Made by a program: the position numbers and the translations under genes. Below are positions 7,317 to 14,772 of a stretch of DNA of 16,855 nt, piece by piece. The stretch spans positions 1 to 16,855 of the forward strand of contig SLGQ01000200.1 in the NCBI GenBank assembly GCA_007136595.1, read 5' to 3'. This DNA comes from Candidatus Sumerlaeota bacterium. Its GTDB lineage: Bacteria > UBP6 > UBA1177. Within the stretch, counting starts at the first letter, position 1. Every line of letters begins with the position of its first letter. Below the pieces are notes generated by a model. The model did no database searches, had not been told where the DNA came from, and was given only the letters and a program-made list of their open reading frames with translations.

Positions 7317-7493
7317 ATGAGTGATGTTTACTTAGGCAAAGCCCGGTCAGGTTCGGGTGCTTACTTTGATGTCAAATGGTCGGAAATAACAGGCAAAGTT
7401 TTTGTTTCAATGGGTATCTGGAGCGAGATCGGAACTGCCGATACTCCGGCAAAAGCCATGCTTCTTGCTGATAAGTGGTTAAGCGACAAATAA
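7317..7493 (+). CDS. small protein of unknown function, 58 residues
   Basis: The ATG at 7317 follows GGAG (7308-7311) with 5 nt between, and a strong promoter lies upstream, so I consider it a real gene despite its size. The protein begins MSDVYLGKARSGSGAYFDV and ends KAMLLADKWLSDK. It reads as two or three beta-strands (YFDVKWSE, GKVFVSMGIWSEIG) followed by one amphipathic helix (PAKAMLLADKWL). No signal peptide, cysteine or metal motif is visible. I do not recognise a family. It is divergent from the HTH regulator with a palindrome between them, which suggests control by that regulator. Confidence 0.65.
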   Translation: MSDVYLGKARSGSGAYFDVKWSEITGKVFVSMGIWSEIGTADTPAKAMLLADKWLSDK

Positions 7494-7520
7494 CTTTTCA
7501 TTTATATTCGCCGGCTTTCC

Positions 7521-7548
7521 TTGACTACATTTTTTCACATTATAAGAT
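7521..7548 (+). promoter_or_regulatory. candidate promoter of the flavin reductase-like gene
   Basis: TTGACT (7521-7526), 16-nt spacer, TAAGAT (7543-7548, 4 of 6). It lies 27 nt before the gene's start codon. Confidence 0.4.
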
Positions 7549-7575
7549 GAAACAGTTTTTTGCCGGGAGGATAAT

Positions 7576-8079
7576 ATGGAAAATTTCAGAAAAGCAAATA
7601 TTGAAGATTTTCAAACAAAGCCTCTTTCTGTTTTAAGAAAAGAATGGGGATTGTTGACAGCAGGCACTTTAGAAGATTTCAATATGATGACAATAGGGTG
7701 GGGATATTTCGGAACCATGTGGAATAAGCCTGTTTTCGGAGCAGTTGTCCGTCCTAATCGTCACACATACAGCTACCTTGAAAAAAACAACCTTTTTACT
7801 GTTTCTTTTTTCAACGATCAATACAGGGAAAAACTTGAATTTTGCGGAACAAGATCGGGAAGAGATGTAAACAAAGCTTTTGAGACAGGTTTAAAACCTG
7901 TTGCAAAGGATGGAGCACTTTATTTTGAGCAGGCTGATACCATCCTCATTTGCAGAAAAATGTCTTTTCTTGATTTTAAGCCTGAAAATTTTATTGACCC
8001 TGAAATAATGGACAACTATCCTGAAAAACAGTTTCACCGCCTTTTCATAGGCGAAGTTTCAGAAATACTGGAAAAATAA
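7576..8079 (+). CDS. flavin reductase-like FMN-binding protein
   Basis: The 167-residue protein has the split-barrel pattern of the flavin reductase-like family: TAGTLEDFNMMTIGWGYFGTMW (in parts 28-49), KPVFGAVVRPNRHTY (51-65), FTVSFF (76-81) and GTRSGRDVNK (91-100), the segments that bind FMN and shape the dimer. Cytoplasmic; likely role is NAD(P)H-dependent flavin reduction or FMN-mediated electron transfer, as in flavoredoxins. The exact substrate cannot be told. GGGAGG (7564-7569) sits 6 nt before the ATG. It is a single-gene unit by spacing, 82 nt after the small gene. Confidence 0.85.
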   Translation: MENFRKANIEDFQTKPLSVLRKEWGLLTAGTLEDFNMMTIGWGYFGTMWNKPVFGAVVRPNRHTYSYLEKNNLFTVSFFNDQYREKLEFCGTRSGRDVNKAFETGLKPVAKDGALYFEQADTILICRKMSFLDFKPENFIDPEIMDNYPEKQFHRLFIGEVSEILEK

Positions 8080-8089
8080 ACCCGGAAAA

Positions 8090-9754
8090 TCAGATATCTA
8101 CGCACCATACATTATTTGAGTATGTCCCGCCATGAAGAACCCCTCCGATCACACAGAGTTTAGTCAAACTTGCAGCGGCAGCATGAGAGCTTCTTCCCTC
8201 AAACCCTGCGGCACTGGCAACTATTCCCCATTTCAGTCCATCATGACTTCTAAGAATATCATTTGTTCTTGTAGAAAGAGTATTGCCGCCGATAATATAA
8301 AGAACATTATCGATTTTAACTAACGCGTGAAATGCTCTGGGGAAAAAATCACCCTGAGAACTTTCCCAATCTATACCGTTTTCAGAATACCATATAGTGT
8401 TATTGACTGACTGAAAAGATGCGTCTATGCCGCCTGTCAGAAAAAACTTTCCATCTAAAAGGGCACCGGAGAAACTGGAGTCGGCACCATAAGGAACTGT
8501 TTCGCTGATTTTATTCCAACCGATAGCATTTCTTTCCCAAATACCGTTTGCAGGCTCAAGAATGCTGCCTGCTACACTGAAAACAAAAATACTTGAACCT
8601 TTTACTATGGCTTCAAAATTTGATCCGGGCTTAAATCCGTCAGAACCGACATTGTCCTGTGTCCAGGATGTTCCATTTGTTGAATACCAGACAGAGGAAC
8701 TGTTAGTTCCTGCACCGTCTCTGCCACCTATCACCCAAAGCTTGCCGTCAAAAACGACACATTTGTGTCTCTGTCTTTGACCGAAAGGGGCTTCCGCCAT
8801 TTCCTCAACCCATGTTATTCCGTCAGTTGAAGACCAGATATCAGAAAAAGTGGTGCTTGAAGTTGCTCCGCCTATGATCCAGAATCTGCCATTGAAATGT
8901 GCGGCACAGTGACTCGCCCTGGGTTCAAAAGAAGCTGTGTAGTTGTTGCCTTCAGTCCATTCAATAATGCCTGACCTTTCAGTACAGGTGATAGTGTCCC
9001 AACCGGAACAATCATCCTTGCAGTATGCTTTTCCACCCGAATATTTTGTAGGATCAATATCAATGCAATCATCAATTGAACTGTCACAAACTTCAAATCC
9101 CTCTACTATTCCATTGCCGCATTCTGCCACACCTTCGACACAATCATCAAGTATCCATCCATCACAGGTATCATTGCACTGGGCATTACCCAGATAATAT
9201 TTCGGATCTATTTCAATGCATCTTCTTGTTTCGTTGTCGCAAACTTCACCTAATTCAACTATTCCGTCTCCACAGAAAGGTTCTCTTTCATCACAAGTTA
9301 TCGTGTCCCATCCGCTGCAATCATCTTCACAAGCCGCTTTGCCTCCTGAAAACAGGTAGGGATCTATCTCAACACAATCTATCACACCGCCGTCACACTC
9401 TTCCGGACCTTCAACGATACCGTTACCGCATTCATGAAAAACTTCTTCACAGGTTATAGTATCAAATCCGAGACAGTCGTCTCTGCACCATGCTTTGCCA
9501 CCCGTATAAAGTCTGTCATTAATGTCAACACAATCGACAAGGTTTCCGTCACACACTTCCCCTTCTTCCACAACTCCGTTTCCACAAGTATCAGGAATGC
9601 CGTCATCATCTGACACTTCAGATTCATCGTTTGTGACACCATTTTCATCATTACTTCCGGTATCATCATCAACGGGAACAACTTTCTTTGAACCGCCGCA
9701 TGATAAAATGAGCAATGAAATTAAAAAGATAACTATCAATCTTTTTTTCATCAT
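8090..9754 (-). CDS. lipoprotein with four DUF4215-like Cys repeats and kelch-like repeats
   Basis: The 554-residue protein has a signal peptide and lipobox (LLILSC, lipidated Cys at 19), then an Asp/Asn/Glu-rich linker (28-54). Four tandem repeats of about 46 residues follow (57-102, 109-154, 161-205, 212-257), each built as CG[ND]GIVE..E.CD...C..ID....GGKA.C..DC.GWDTITC. They resemble the DUF4215/Myxococcus cysteine-rich repeat. The C-terminal half holds about six kelch-like blades with the pattern H-[small]-hydrophobic-[FN]G-x-[FLW]-hydrophobic-[IV]GG. Probably an outer-membrane or cell-surface protein that binds other proteins or glycans; no function known. The ATG at 9754 is chosen because GGGAG (9765-9761) lies 6 nt before it; an upstream in-frame GTG at 9772 would contain that SD. 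Confidence 0.85.
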   Translation of the reverse strand: MMKKRLIVIFLISLLILSCGGSKKVVPVDDDTGSNDENGVTNDESEVSDDDGIPDTCGNGVVEEGEVCDGNLVDCVDINDRLYTGGKAWCRDDCLGFDTITCEEVFHECGNGIVEGPEECDGGVIDCVEIDPYLFSGGKAACEDDCSGWDTITCDEREPFCGDGIVELGEVCDNETRRCIEIDPKYYLGNAQCNDTCDGWILDDCVEGVAECGNGIVEGFEVCDSSIDDCIDIDPTKYSGGKAYCKDDCSGWDTITCTERSGIIEWTEGNNYTASFEPRASHCAAHFNGRFWIIGGATSSTTFSDIWSSTDGITWVEEMAEAPFGQRQRHKCVVFDGKLWVIGGRDGAGTNSSSVWYSTNGTSWTQDNVGSDGFKPGSNFEAIVKGSSIFVFSVAGSILEPANGIWERNAIGWNKISETVPYGADSSFSGALLDGKFFLTGGIDASFQSVNNTIWYSENGIDWESSQGDFFPRAFHALVKIDNVLYIIGGNTLSTRTNDILRSHDGLKWGIVASAAGFEGRSSHAAAASLTKLCVIGGVLHGGTYSNNVWCVDI

Positions 9755-9792
9755 ATCAATCTCCCAATTCACATAAAATCAAATAACCGGTA

Positions 9793-9821
9793 ATGATACC
9801 ACCTTTTTTATCAAAGGTCAA
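9793..9821 (-). promoter_or_regulatory. promoter of the kelch/DUF4215-like lipoprotein gene
   Basis: On the minus strand TTGACC (9821-9816), 17-nt spacer, TATCAT (9798-9793); both boxes match 5 of 6 consensus bases. The predicted start near 9786 gives a leader of about 32 nt with the SD at 9765-9761. Confidence 0.6.
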
Positions 9822-10053
9822 ATTGCGGGAGCTGTTTCGCTCACATAAACAGTATAACCATGACTTCAAGTCTATATTAAATTATTTTCAGGTTTTGGGG
9901 TATACCTGCATGGTTCTGATTCAGAAAGCTGAACCCCGAACTCACTCTCAAAAAGTACTGTTTTACGAAAAATTTAAATCAAGGACGAATCCCGTCTCTA
10001 TATTTCATAAAAATATAATCGTTTGGTGTTTATTACCCTAGTTGGAGGTCACG
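9822..10053. other. divergent intergenic region between two lipoprotein genes
   Basis: No supported gene lies in the 299 nt between the two ATGs. A short hairpin TTCAG-AAAG-CTGAA occurs near 9923-9936. A perfect -10 box TATAAT at 10014-10019 serves the rightward gene, but no good -35 box stands 16-18 nt before it. GGAGG at 10044-10048 is the SD of that gene. Confidence 0.4.
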
Positions 10054-11058
10054 ATGAAATTATTTGCAGGTTTTATTTTTGTTTTTGCCTTTTTTTTCTT
10101 TGTATCATGTGAAAATGATTCTACGGGCAGCTCAAATCATGATGAAATGAACGATGATGAAATTGTTTCTGACGATCATTTTGAAAATGAAGTTGAAGAA
10201 ACCATTGATGAAAACGAACAGGATGCAGAAACAGAAGATCTTGATGAAACAGAAACTATTGACGAAGATGAAGTTGTTGAAATTCCTGACGAAGAAGAAA
10301 TCCCTTCAGAAATGACAAAGGAAGAGTTCATGGACAAAGTTGAAGGTCGCTATGCTCATTACGATATCGTTGCTTATTATACTGACATGGGATTTATGGG
10401 GATTTTTAAAAATTTGATCATTTCTTATGGGTTTACAACTTTTGAAAGGGAAGATGATAAATTAAAGATCACTGACCGGTTCTGCCATTCAGAACAGATC
10501 ACAAACCAGAATTTCACAGCTACAGTGCCCGATGAGTTAACTCAGGCAATTATTCCCGATTCAACTTATATGGATATCAGAAAAGATGATGAAGGTAATT
10601 TTTATTTATGGAGACCCAGAACTCCCACACTTCTTGGAATTGAGTATGATGATCCATATAACACACCTCTTCCTGAATCAATAAAACCTGATGACCCTAG
10701 ACTTGTTGATGCCGACAACGATGGGAAACCGGGAGTTACAGTGTTTATTGACATGTTTGGAAGAAGGGAAGAAATATACATAGCCAGAAGAGAGATATTT
10801 GCCTTTGAGGCATACCTGATGGAAAATGGAAATATAGAAGGTGTTGTACATGACGATTCTGAACAGATTGTTATAGATGCAACAAATTTTCTTTTGAAAA
10901 GTGACGATGAATGGATCCAGTACAGAGGTGAAAATGGGGATGATTACAGCTTAAGCCCAATTATCCTTGTTCCAATTGATGACAGCTATGATTGTGAAAA
11001 ACTGATGCAGCAAAGAGATGAACTGTTTCCTCCTAATCCGCCCGTATGGGAAGACTGA
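10054..11058 (+). CDS. lipoprotein with long acidic linker, unknown domain
   Basis: The 334-residue protein has a very hydrophobic signal peptide (FVFAFFFFVSC) with the lipidated Cys at 19. Residues 20-80 form an Asp/Glu-rich spacer with few hydrophobic residues. The rest (about 85-334) is a globular domain I do not recognise. It contains a DxDxDG calcium-loop-like motif at D219, D221, D223 (DADNDGKPG) and only a few cysteines. GGAGG lies 5 nt before the ATG at 10054; an in-frame TTG at 10042 lies upstream of that SD and is rejected. Likely exported and anchored to a membrane. It converges with the DUF116 gene, leaving 8 nt between the stop codons. Confidence 0.8.
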   Translation: MKLFAGFIFVFAFFFFVSCENDSTGSSNHDEMNDDEIVSDDHFENEVEETIDENEQDAETEDLDETETIDEDEVVEIPDEEEIPSEMTKEEFMDKVEGRYAHYDIVAYYTDMGFMGIFKNLIISYGFTTFEREDDKLKITDRFCHSEQITNQNFTATVPDELTQAIIPDSTYMDIRKDDEGNFYLWRPRTPTLLGIEYDDPYNTPLPESIKPDDPRLVDADNDGKPGVTVFIDMFGRREEIYIARREIFAFEAYLMENGNIEGVVHDDSEQIVIDATNFLLKSDDEWIQYRGENGDDYSLSPIILVPIDDSYDCEKLMQQRDELFPPNPPVWED

Positions 11059-11066
11059 TCTTACAG

Positions 11067-11777
11067 TTATTTGAGAAAAACTTCTATTCCTTCCCTTATT
11101 TTTTTCAGATCTACGATCGTATTCAGACACGGACCCTCAGGTCTGTCGTTGAGAACACCGTAAACAGGTATAGGATAAACAAGTGAAATTCCTTCAGAAA
11201 GATCATGGTGGCAGGCAACAGCAACAATACCTTTTGGCAGTTTTTCTTTTGCAATTCTTCTTGCAAGAGTTCCTCCTGTCACAACAAAACCTTTCACTCC
11301 ATATTTATCAAGAAGATTTTTAAGCCCACCAATTTCGCAGATGCCGCACTCTTTACAATTCCTAATATCTGTGGTTATCCTTATGTCACATTTTGTACTT
11401 TGAAGACAATGGGGAAGAAGAACCAGAAGCTCGTCGGGGGAAATCTTAGAAGAGCTTCTTTCGACTATTGAATTATTCATTTTGACAAACTCTTCCCAAG
11501 CTGAAAGTTTATTCTTTTTAATTAAACCTGAGTAAAATGAGGTGACAGGAAAAATGTAATATCTGTAAAGCGGTGAAAGATTGACTCTGTTGAGCGCTCT
11601 GCCAGAGACCATCAAATATAAACCGGAAGAGTAAGCTCCAAAAAGAACAACAAAAAGAAAAGTTATAAGATAAAAGACACCAGGGTTGATAGATATTCTG
11701 GGATAAATAAGGTAATAGAAAAATAAAAGCGTGAGTAAATAAAAGATTGCGGAAACTAATATCCCCAGCCGGCTCAT
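11067..11777 (-). CDS. DUF116 membrane protein with cysteine-rich domain
   Basis: The 236-residue protein has two N-terminal membrane helices (about 3-25 and 34-56) and a soluble DUF116 domain. Family motifs are LLPHCLQ, NCKECGIC, GGTLARR, VACHHDL and GPCLNT. Seven cysteines (124, 130, 141, 144, 147, 189, 217) suggest a metal or iron-sulfur site; the family's biochemical role is not established. The ATG at 11777 has GGGAGA just upstream (11786-11781); an in-frame TTG at 11804 has no SD. It sits among surface-protein genes, but orientation and spacing show no operon. Confidence 0.85.
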   Translation of the reverse strand: MSRLGILVSAIFYLLTLLFFYYLIYPRISINPGVFYLITFLFVVLFGAYSSGLYLMVSGRALNRVNLSPLYRYYIFPVTSFYSGLIKKNKLSAWEEFVKMNNSIVERSSSKISPDELLVLLPHCLQSTKCDIRITTDIRNCKECGICEIGGLKNLLDKYGVKGFVVTGGTLARRIAKEKLPKGIVAVACHHDLSEGISLVYPIPVYGVLNDRPEGPCLNTIVDLKKIREGIEVFLK

Positions 11778-11868
11778 GTTTCTCCCGAAGAGATCAAAAT
11801 TCAATCTAACATAAACAGTTTAACCTTAAAATTAACATTTTCAATGTTTTTAAAACAATACCGTTATA

Positions 11869-11898
11869 TTGGACTTTTCACACAAGTTATGTTAAAAT
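11869..11898 (+). promoter_or_regulatory. promoter of the GDT-repeat lipoprotein gene
   Basis: TTGGAC (11869-11874), 18-nt spacer, TAAAAT (11893-11898, 5 of 6). Start near 11905 gives a leader of about 29 nt with GGGAGG at 11922-11927. Confidence 0.5.
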
Positions 11899-11933
11899 GC
11901 TACAGCAGTTAGTGTTTTTAAGGGAGGAATGAT

Positions 11934-13160
11934 ATGATATGGAAATTTTTGACAGCTATTTTAATTTCGCTATTTCTTTTCCCTTCATGTGACAGCGGTG
12001 TAAAACAGGTCAAGCCAGGAGAGAATCATAATGTCAGTGATGAAGACCAGACCGCTGACAATGATGTTCCTGATGGAGAAGATGTTGGAGACACTGGAGA
12101 CACTGGAGACACTGGAGACACTGGAGACACTGGAGACACTGGAGACACCGGAGACACCGGAGACACTGGAGACACCGGAGACACTGGGAACACAGGAGAC
12201 ACAGGAGACACAGGAGACACTGGAGACACCGGAGACACCGGAGACACAGGAGACACTGGTGGTGGTGACTACAGTTGTGTAGAAATAATGGAATGCAATG
12301 AAATGTGTTCCAATGATGATATAACATGCCAAAATAATTGCTATAGCAACGGTACTCCTGAAGGAAAATCAGATTTTGACAATCTTTATGAATGTCTGAA
12401 CGACAACGGGTGTCTTGCTCTTCCTTACGAAAAACAGTACCAATGTCTTGTTGATTATTGTCCTTCTTACGGTGACATTTGCGGAATTCAGCTTCCTTCA
12501 TGCACAAGTGAGTGTCATGAATCGGGGAAAAAACAATGTTCAATTGATTTTTCTTCAGTTGTTGAATGTCAAATGTACGAAGATGGTTGCCAGTACTGGA
12601 CTATCGTTGAATACTGTGACAATAATTCATGTAAAACAACTTCGGGAATTGCTAAATGTGACATCGAATATTTTCCCGTTCGGGACACTATTGCAGATGG
12701 AGCTCCATCAAGTTCTGAGAAAGAAAGAGTTTTTAAAGGGAATGAATTTGTTTGCGAACACAATGCAACTATTTTGAACTTTGAAATATATCTTGATCCT
12801 GCTTGGGTTGCAGGTTCAAACACTGAAATTCATTTTGCCCTTTATGAAAAAAAATCTGATGATTCATGGGAAAGAAAATATGACAGAAAAATATCTGTAG
12901 CCAATTTTGGTGTCAATGCTCAATACTATTCTACCGGTGATATTTCAATTGATATTGAAAAAGACAAAAATTATGCCATAGGAGCTTACTGGAACAGAAA
13001 GTGCAGATACTATTTCAATTCATCTTTAAGCGGAGAAATTTTAAACTTTGGAACACAGATCAGAGCTATAGGAAAAGAAGGTTTGAACGGACTTCCTGCA
13101 ACTCTTGACAACTATGACAACACTTCCGTCAGAATGAGAGTCAGATCTATCCTGAAATAA
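11934..13160 (+). CDS. GDT-repeat lipoprotein with cysteine-rich and C-terminal domains
   Basis: The 408-residue protein has a lipoprotein signal peptide (LFLFPSC, Cys at 19) and a short Asp-rich spacer. A linker of 19 Gly-x-Thr units follows at 52-108; 18 are GDT and the twelfth is GNT. Next is a cysteine-rich region of about 120 residues (about 112-235) with pairs such as MECNEMC and CQNNC. The C-terminal domain of about 160 residues is rich in beta-strands and aromatic residues (FALYEKK, YAIGAYW); I do not recognise its family. GGGAGG stands 6 nt before the ATG. Expected location is the outer surface, the linker holding the domains away from the membrane. The linker DNA is a minisatellite shared with the gene at the right edge. 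Confidence 0.85.
   Translation: MIWKFLTAILISLFLFPSCDSGVKQVKPGENHNVSDEDQTADNDVPDGEDVGDTGDTGDTGDTGDTGDTGDTGDTGDTGDTGDTGNTGDTGDTGDTGDTGDTGDTGDTGGGDYSCVEIMECNEMCSNDDITCQNNCYSNGTPEGKSDFDNLYECLNDNGCLALPYEKQYQCLVDYCPSYGDICGIQLPSCTSECHESGKKQCSIDFSSVVECQMYEDGCQYWTIVEYCDNNSCKTTSGIAKCDIEYFPVRDTIADGAPSSSEKERVFKGNEFVCEHNATILNFEIYLDPAWVAGSNTEIHFALYEKKSDDSWERKYDRKISVANFGVNAQYYSTGDISIDIEKDKNYAIGAYWNRKCRYYFNSSLSGEILNFGTQIRAIGKEGLNGLPATLDNYDNTSVRMRVRSILK
12087..12257 (+). repeat. 19 x 9-bp minisatellite encoding Gly-Asp-Thr
   Basis: The unit GGAGACACN repeats 19 times without interruption of frame. The first six units are identical (GGAGACACT, 12087-12140); later ones vary at the third codon's last base (C, A or T), and unit 12 is GGGAACACA. 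The identical block is compatible with recent expansion. Copy-number change would add or remove three residues without a frameshift. Confidence 0.95.
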
Positions 13161-13195
13161 AAATCACTCAAAATCTTTATTCATAAAAAAATAGT

Positions 13196-13207
13196 GGTAA
13201 CATTACC
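13196..13207. promoter_or_regulatory. short palindrome upstream of the AbgT gene
   Basis: GGTAA-CA-TTACC is a perfect 5-bp inverted repeat 37 nt before the AbgT start. It may be an operator; it is short enough to be chance. No convincing promoter could be placed in the 84-nt gap. Confidence 0.25.
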
Positions 13208-13244
13208 TTGTTTTAGATGTTATTGTCTTTCACGGAGTGAAGTT

Positions 13245-14768
13245 TTGGAAAAAAAACAGAAAAAGAAATTTTTTGATGCGGTTCTCAATTTTGTTGAAAA
13301 AACAGGAAACGCTCTCCCCCACCCTGTCACCCTATTTGCCATTGCGGCTCTGCTTGTTCTGATATTTTCATATATCGGGCATCTTGCAGGTTGGAGCGTC
13401 ATTCATCCGGGAACAAAAGAAACGATCACTGTTAACAACCTTCTTACAATAGAAGGGCTGCACAGGATAATGACGGAGATGGTTCCAAACTTTACGGGGT
13501 TTGCACCTCTTGGGATAGTTCTTGTCGCAATGCTTGGTATCGGTGTGGCGGAATACAGCGGACTTATAAACAGCTCCATCAAGATGGTCGTCCTTTATTC
13601 ACCGAAAAAACTTCTTACTTTTACTATTGTTTTTGCAGGAATTATGTCAAACATAGCAAGTGATGCGGGCTATGTCCTTCTCATTCCTCTTGCAGGGATC
13701 ATTTTTCATGCTGCCGGAAGACATCCGATAGCAGGAATGGTTGCCGCATTTGCAGGGGTTTCAGGCGGTTTCAGTGCCAACCTCTCAATAAGTACTCTTG
13801 ACCCCATGCTTTCAGGACTTTCCCAGGAAGCGGCAAGAATTCTTGATCCCAATGTGGTCGTTCTTCCTACCTCAAATTACTACTTCATGGTTGCTTCGAC
13901 ATTTGTCATTTCAGGTGTCGGAACATGGATCACAGAAAAGATCATTGAGCCGCGACTTGGAAAGTATGAAGGAGAAGCTGTCAGTGATGAAAGCACCGAT
14001 CTCGGAAAAAATGAAAGAAAAGGGGTACTTTATGCCGCCATAGCGAGTGGAGTAATATTTGCAATAATTCTTATAGGAATAATCCCCGGAAACGGATTTT
14101 TGAGGGCGATGGACGGATCTTTTCTCACCTCACCTTTTATTACAGGGATAATTACAGTTCTCTTTGTCCTTTTTGTTGTTGCCGGCATTGCTTACGGTAT
14201 CGGTGCAGGAACAATAAGAAGTGACAATGATGTTGTTATGGGAATGGAAAGTTCAATGAAATCAATGGCTCTATACATAGTTCTTGCGTTTGTTGCCGCT
14301 CAGTTCGTCTCTTTTTTCAACTGGAGCGATCTTGGGATAATCATTGCAGTCAAGGGTGCCGACTTCCTTAAATCAACTCAACTCAACATGACCATGATGG
14401 TAATACTTTTTGTCCTTTTATCAGGTTTTTTCAACCTTTTTGTAGGGAGTGCTTCAGCAAAATGGGCATTGCTGGCACCAATATTTGTGCCGATATTCAT
14501 GACTCTGGGATTTTCTCCCGATCTTGCTCAGGCTGTTTACAGGATCGGTGACAGCACAACAAATATCATAAGTCCCATGATGAGTTACTTTGCTCTGATA
14601 ATTGCTTTCATACGGAAATACGATAAAGATTCAGGTATCGGAACAATAATATCACTTATGGTACCATATTCCATTGGATTTCTTATTGTCTGGACAATAA
14701 TGCTTGTCTTATGGATAGCAGTTGGAATTCCTCTTGGCCCGGGAGCAACAATTTTTTACACGCCTTAA
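13245..14768 (+). CDS. AbgT-family transporter
   Basis: The 507-residue polytopic membrane protein of the AbgT family (p-aminobenzoyl-glutamate transporters, also linked to sulfonamide efflux) has the typical start KKFFDAVLNFVEKTGNALPH, then PVTLF, and conserved stretches FAPLGIVLVAMLGIGVAEYSG, SNIASDAGYVLLIPLA and FVGSASAKWALLAPIFVP (each read in parts). The substrate in this organism is unknown. The TTG at 13245 is chosen because GGAG (13234-13237) stands 7 nt before it and the N-terminus then matches the family; an in-frame GTG at 13194 would add 17 unfamiliar residues rich in Cys. The stop is followed 4 nt later by the ATG of the GGDEF gene, so the two genes are probably one operon. Confidence 0.9.
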   Translation: MEKKQKKKFFDAVLNFVEKTGNALPHPVTLFAIAALLVLIFSYIGHLAGWSVIHPGTKETITVNNLLTIEGLHRIMTEMVPNFTGFAPLGIVLVAMLGIGVAEYSGLINSSIKMVVLYSPKKLLTFTIVFAGIMSNIASDAGYVLLIPLAGIIFHAAGRHPIAGMVAAFAGVSGGFSANLSISTLDPMLSGLSQEAARILDPNVVVLPTSNYYFMVASTFVISGVGTWITEKIIEPRLGKYEGEAVSDESTDLGKNERKGVLYAAIASGVIFAIILIGIIPGNGFLRAMDGSFLTSPFITGIITVLFVLFVVAGIAYGIGAGTIRSDNDVVMGMESSMKSMALYIVLAFVAAQFVSFFNWSDLGIIIAVKGADFLKSTQLNMTMMVILFVLLSGFFNLFVGSASAKWALLAPIFVPIFMTLGFSPDLAQAVYRIGDSTTNIISPMMSYFALIIAFIRKYDKDSGIGTIISLMVPYSIGFLIVWTIMLVLWIAVGIPLGPGATIFYTP

Positions 14769-14772
14769 AATC

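Noticed and set aside
9793..10041. 82-codon plus-strand reading frame between two lipoprotein genes
   Set aside because: No SD, its start lies in the -10 box of the minus-strand lipoprotein promoter, and the composition looks like translated intergenic DNA with no recognisable pattern.
11059..11066. Bidirectional terminator between convergent genes
   Set aside because: Only 8 nt separate the stop codons and no hairpin with T-run was seen around them.
12087..12257. CRISPR-like array
   Set aside because: The units are 9 bp and directly abutting with no spacers, and they are in frame within a coding gene.
11985..12543. Long antisense and alternate-frame reading frames over the GDT array (Ser-Pro-Val, Cys-Leu or Thr-Leu-Glu repeats)
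   Set aside because: A stop-free 9-bp repeat stays open in all frames. Only the sense frame has a signal peptide, SD and conserved-looking domains.
13194..13244. N-terminal extension of the AbgT protein from a GTG at 13194
   Set aside because: It would add 17 Cys-rich residues atypical of the family and bypass the GGAG that serves the TTG at 13245.
14722..14772. Upstream TTG start of the GGDEF protein inside the AbgT gene
   Set aside because: No SD is present and the ATG at 14773 gives a normal Lys-plus-hydrophobic N-terminus right after the AbgT stop.
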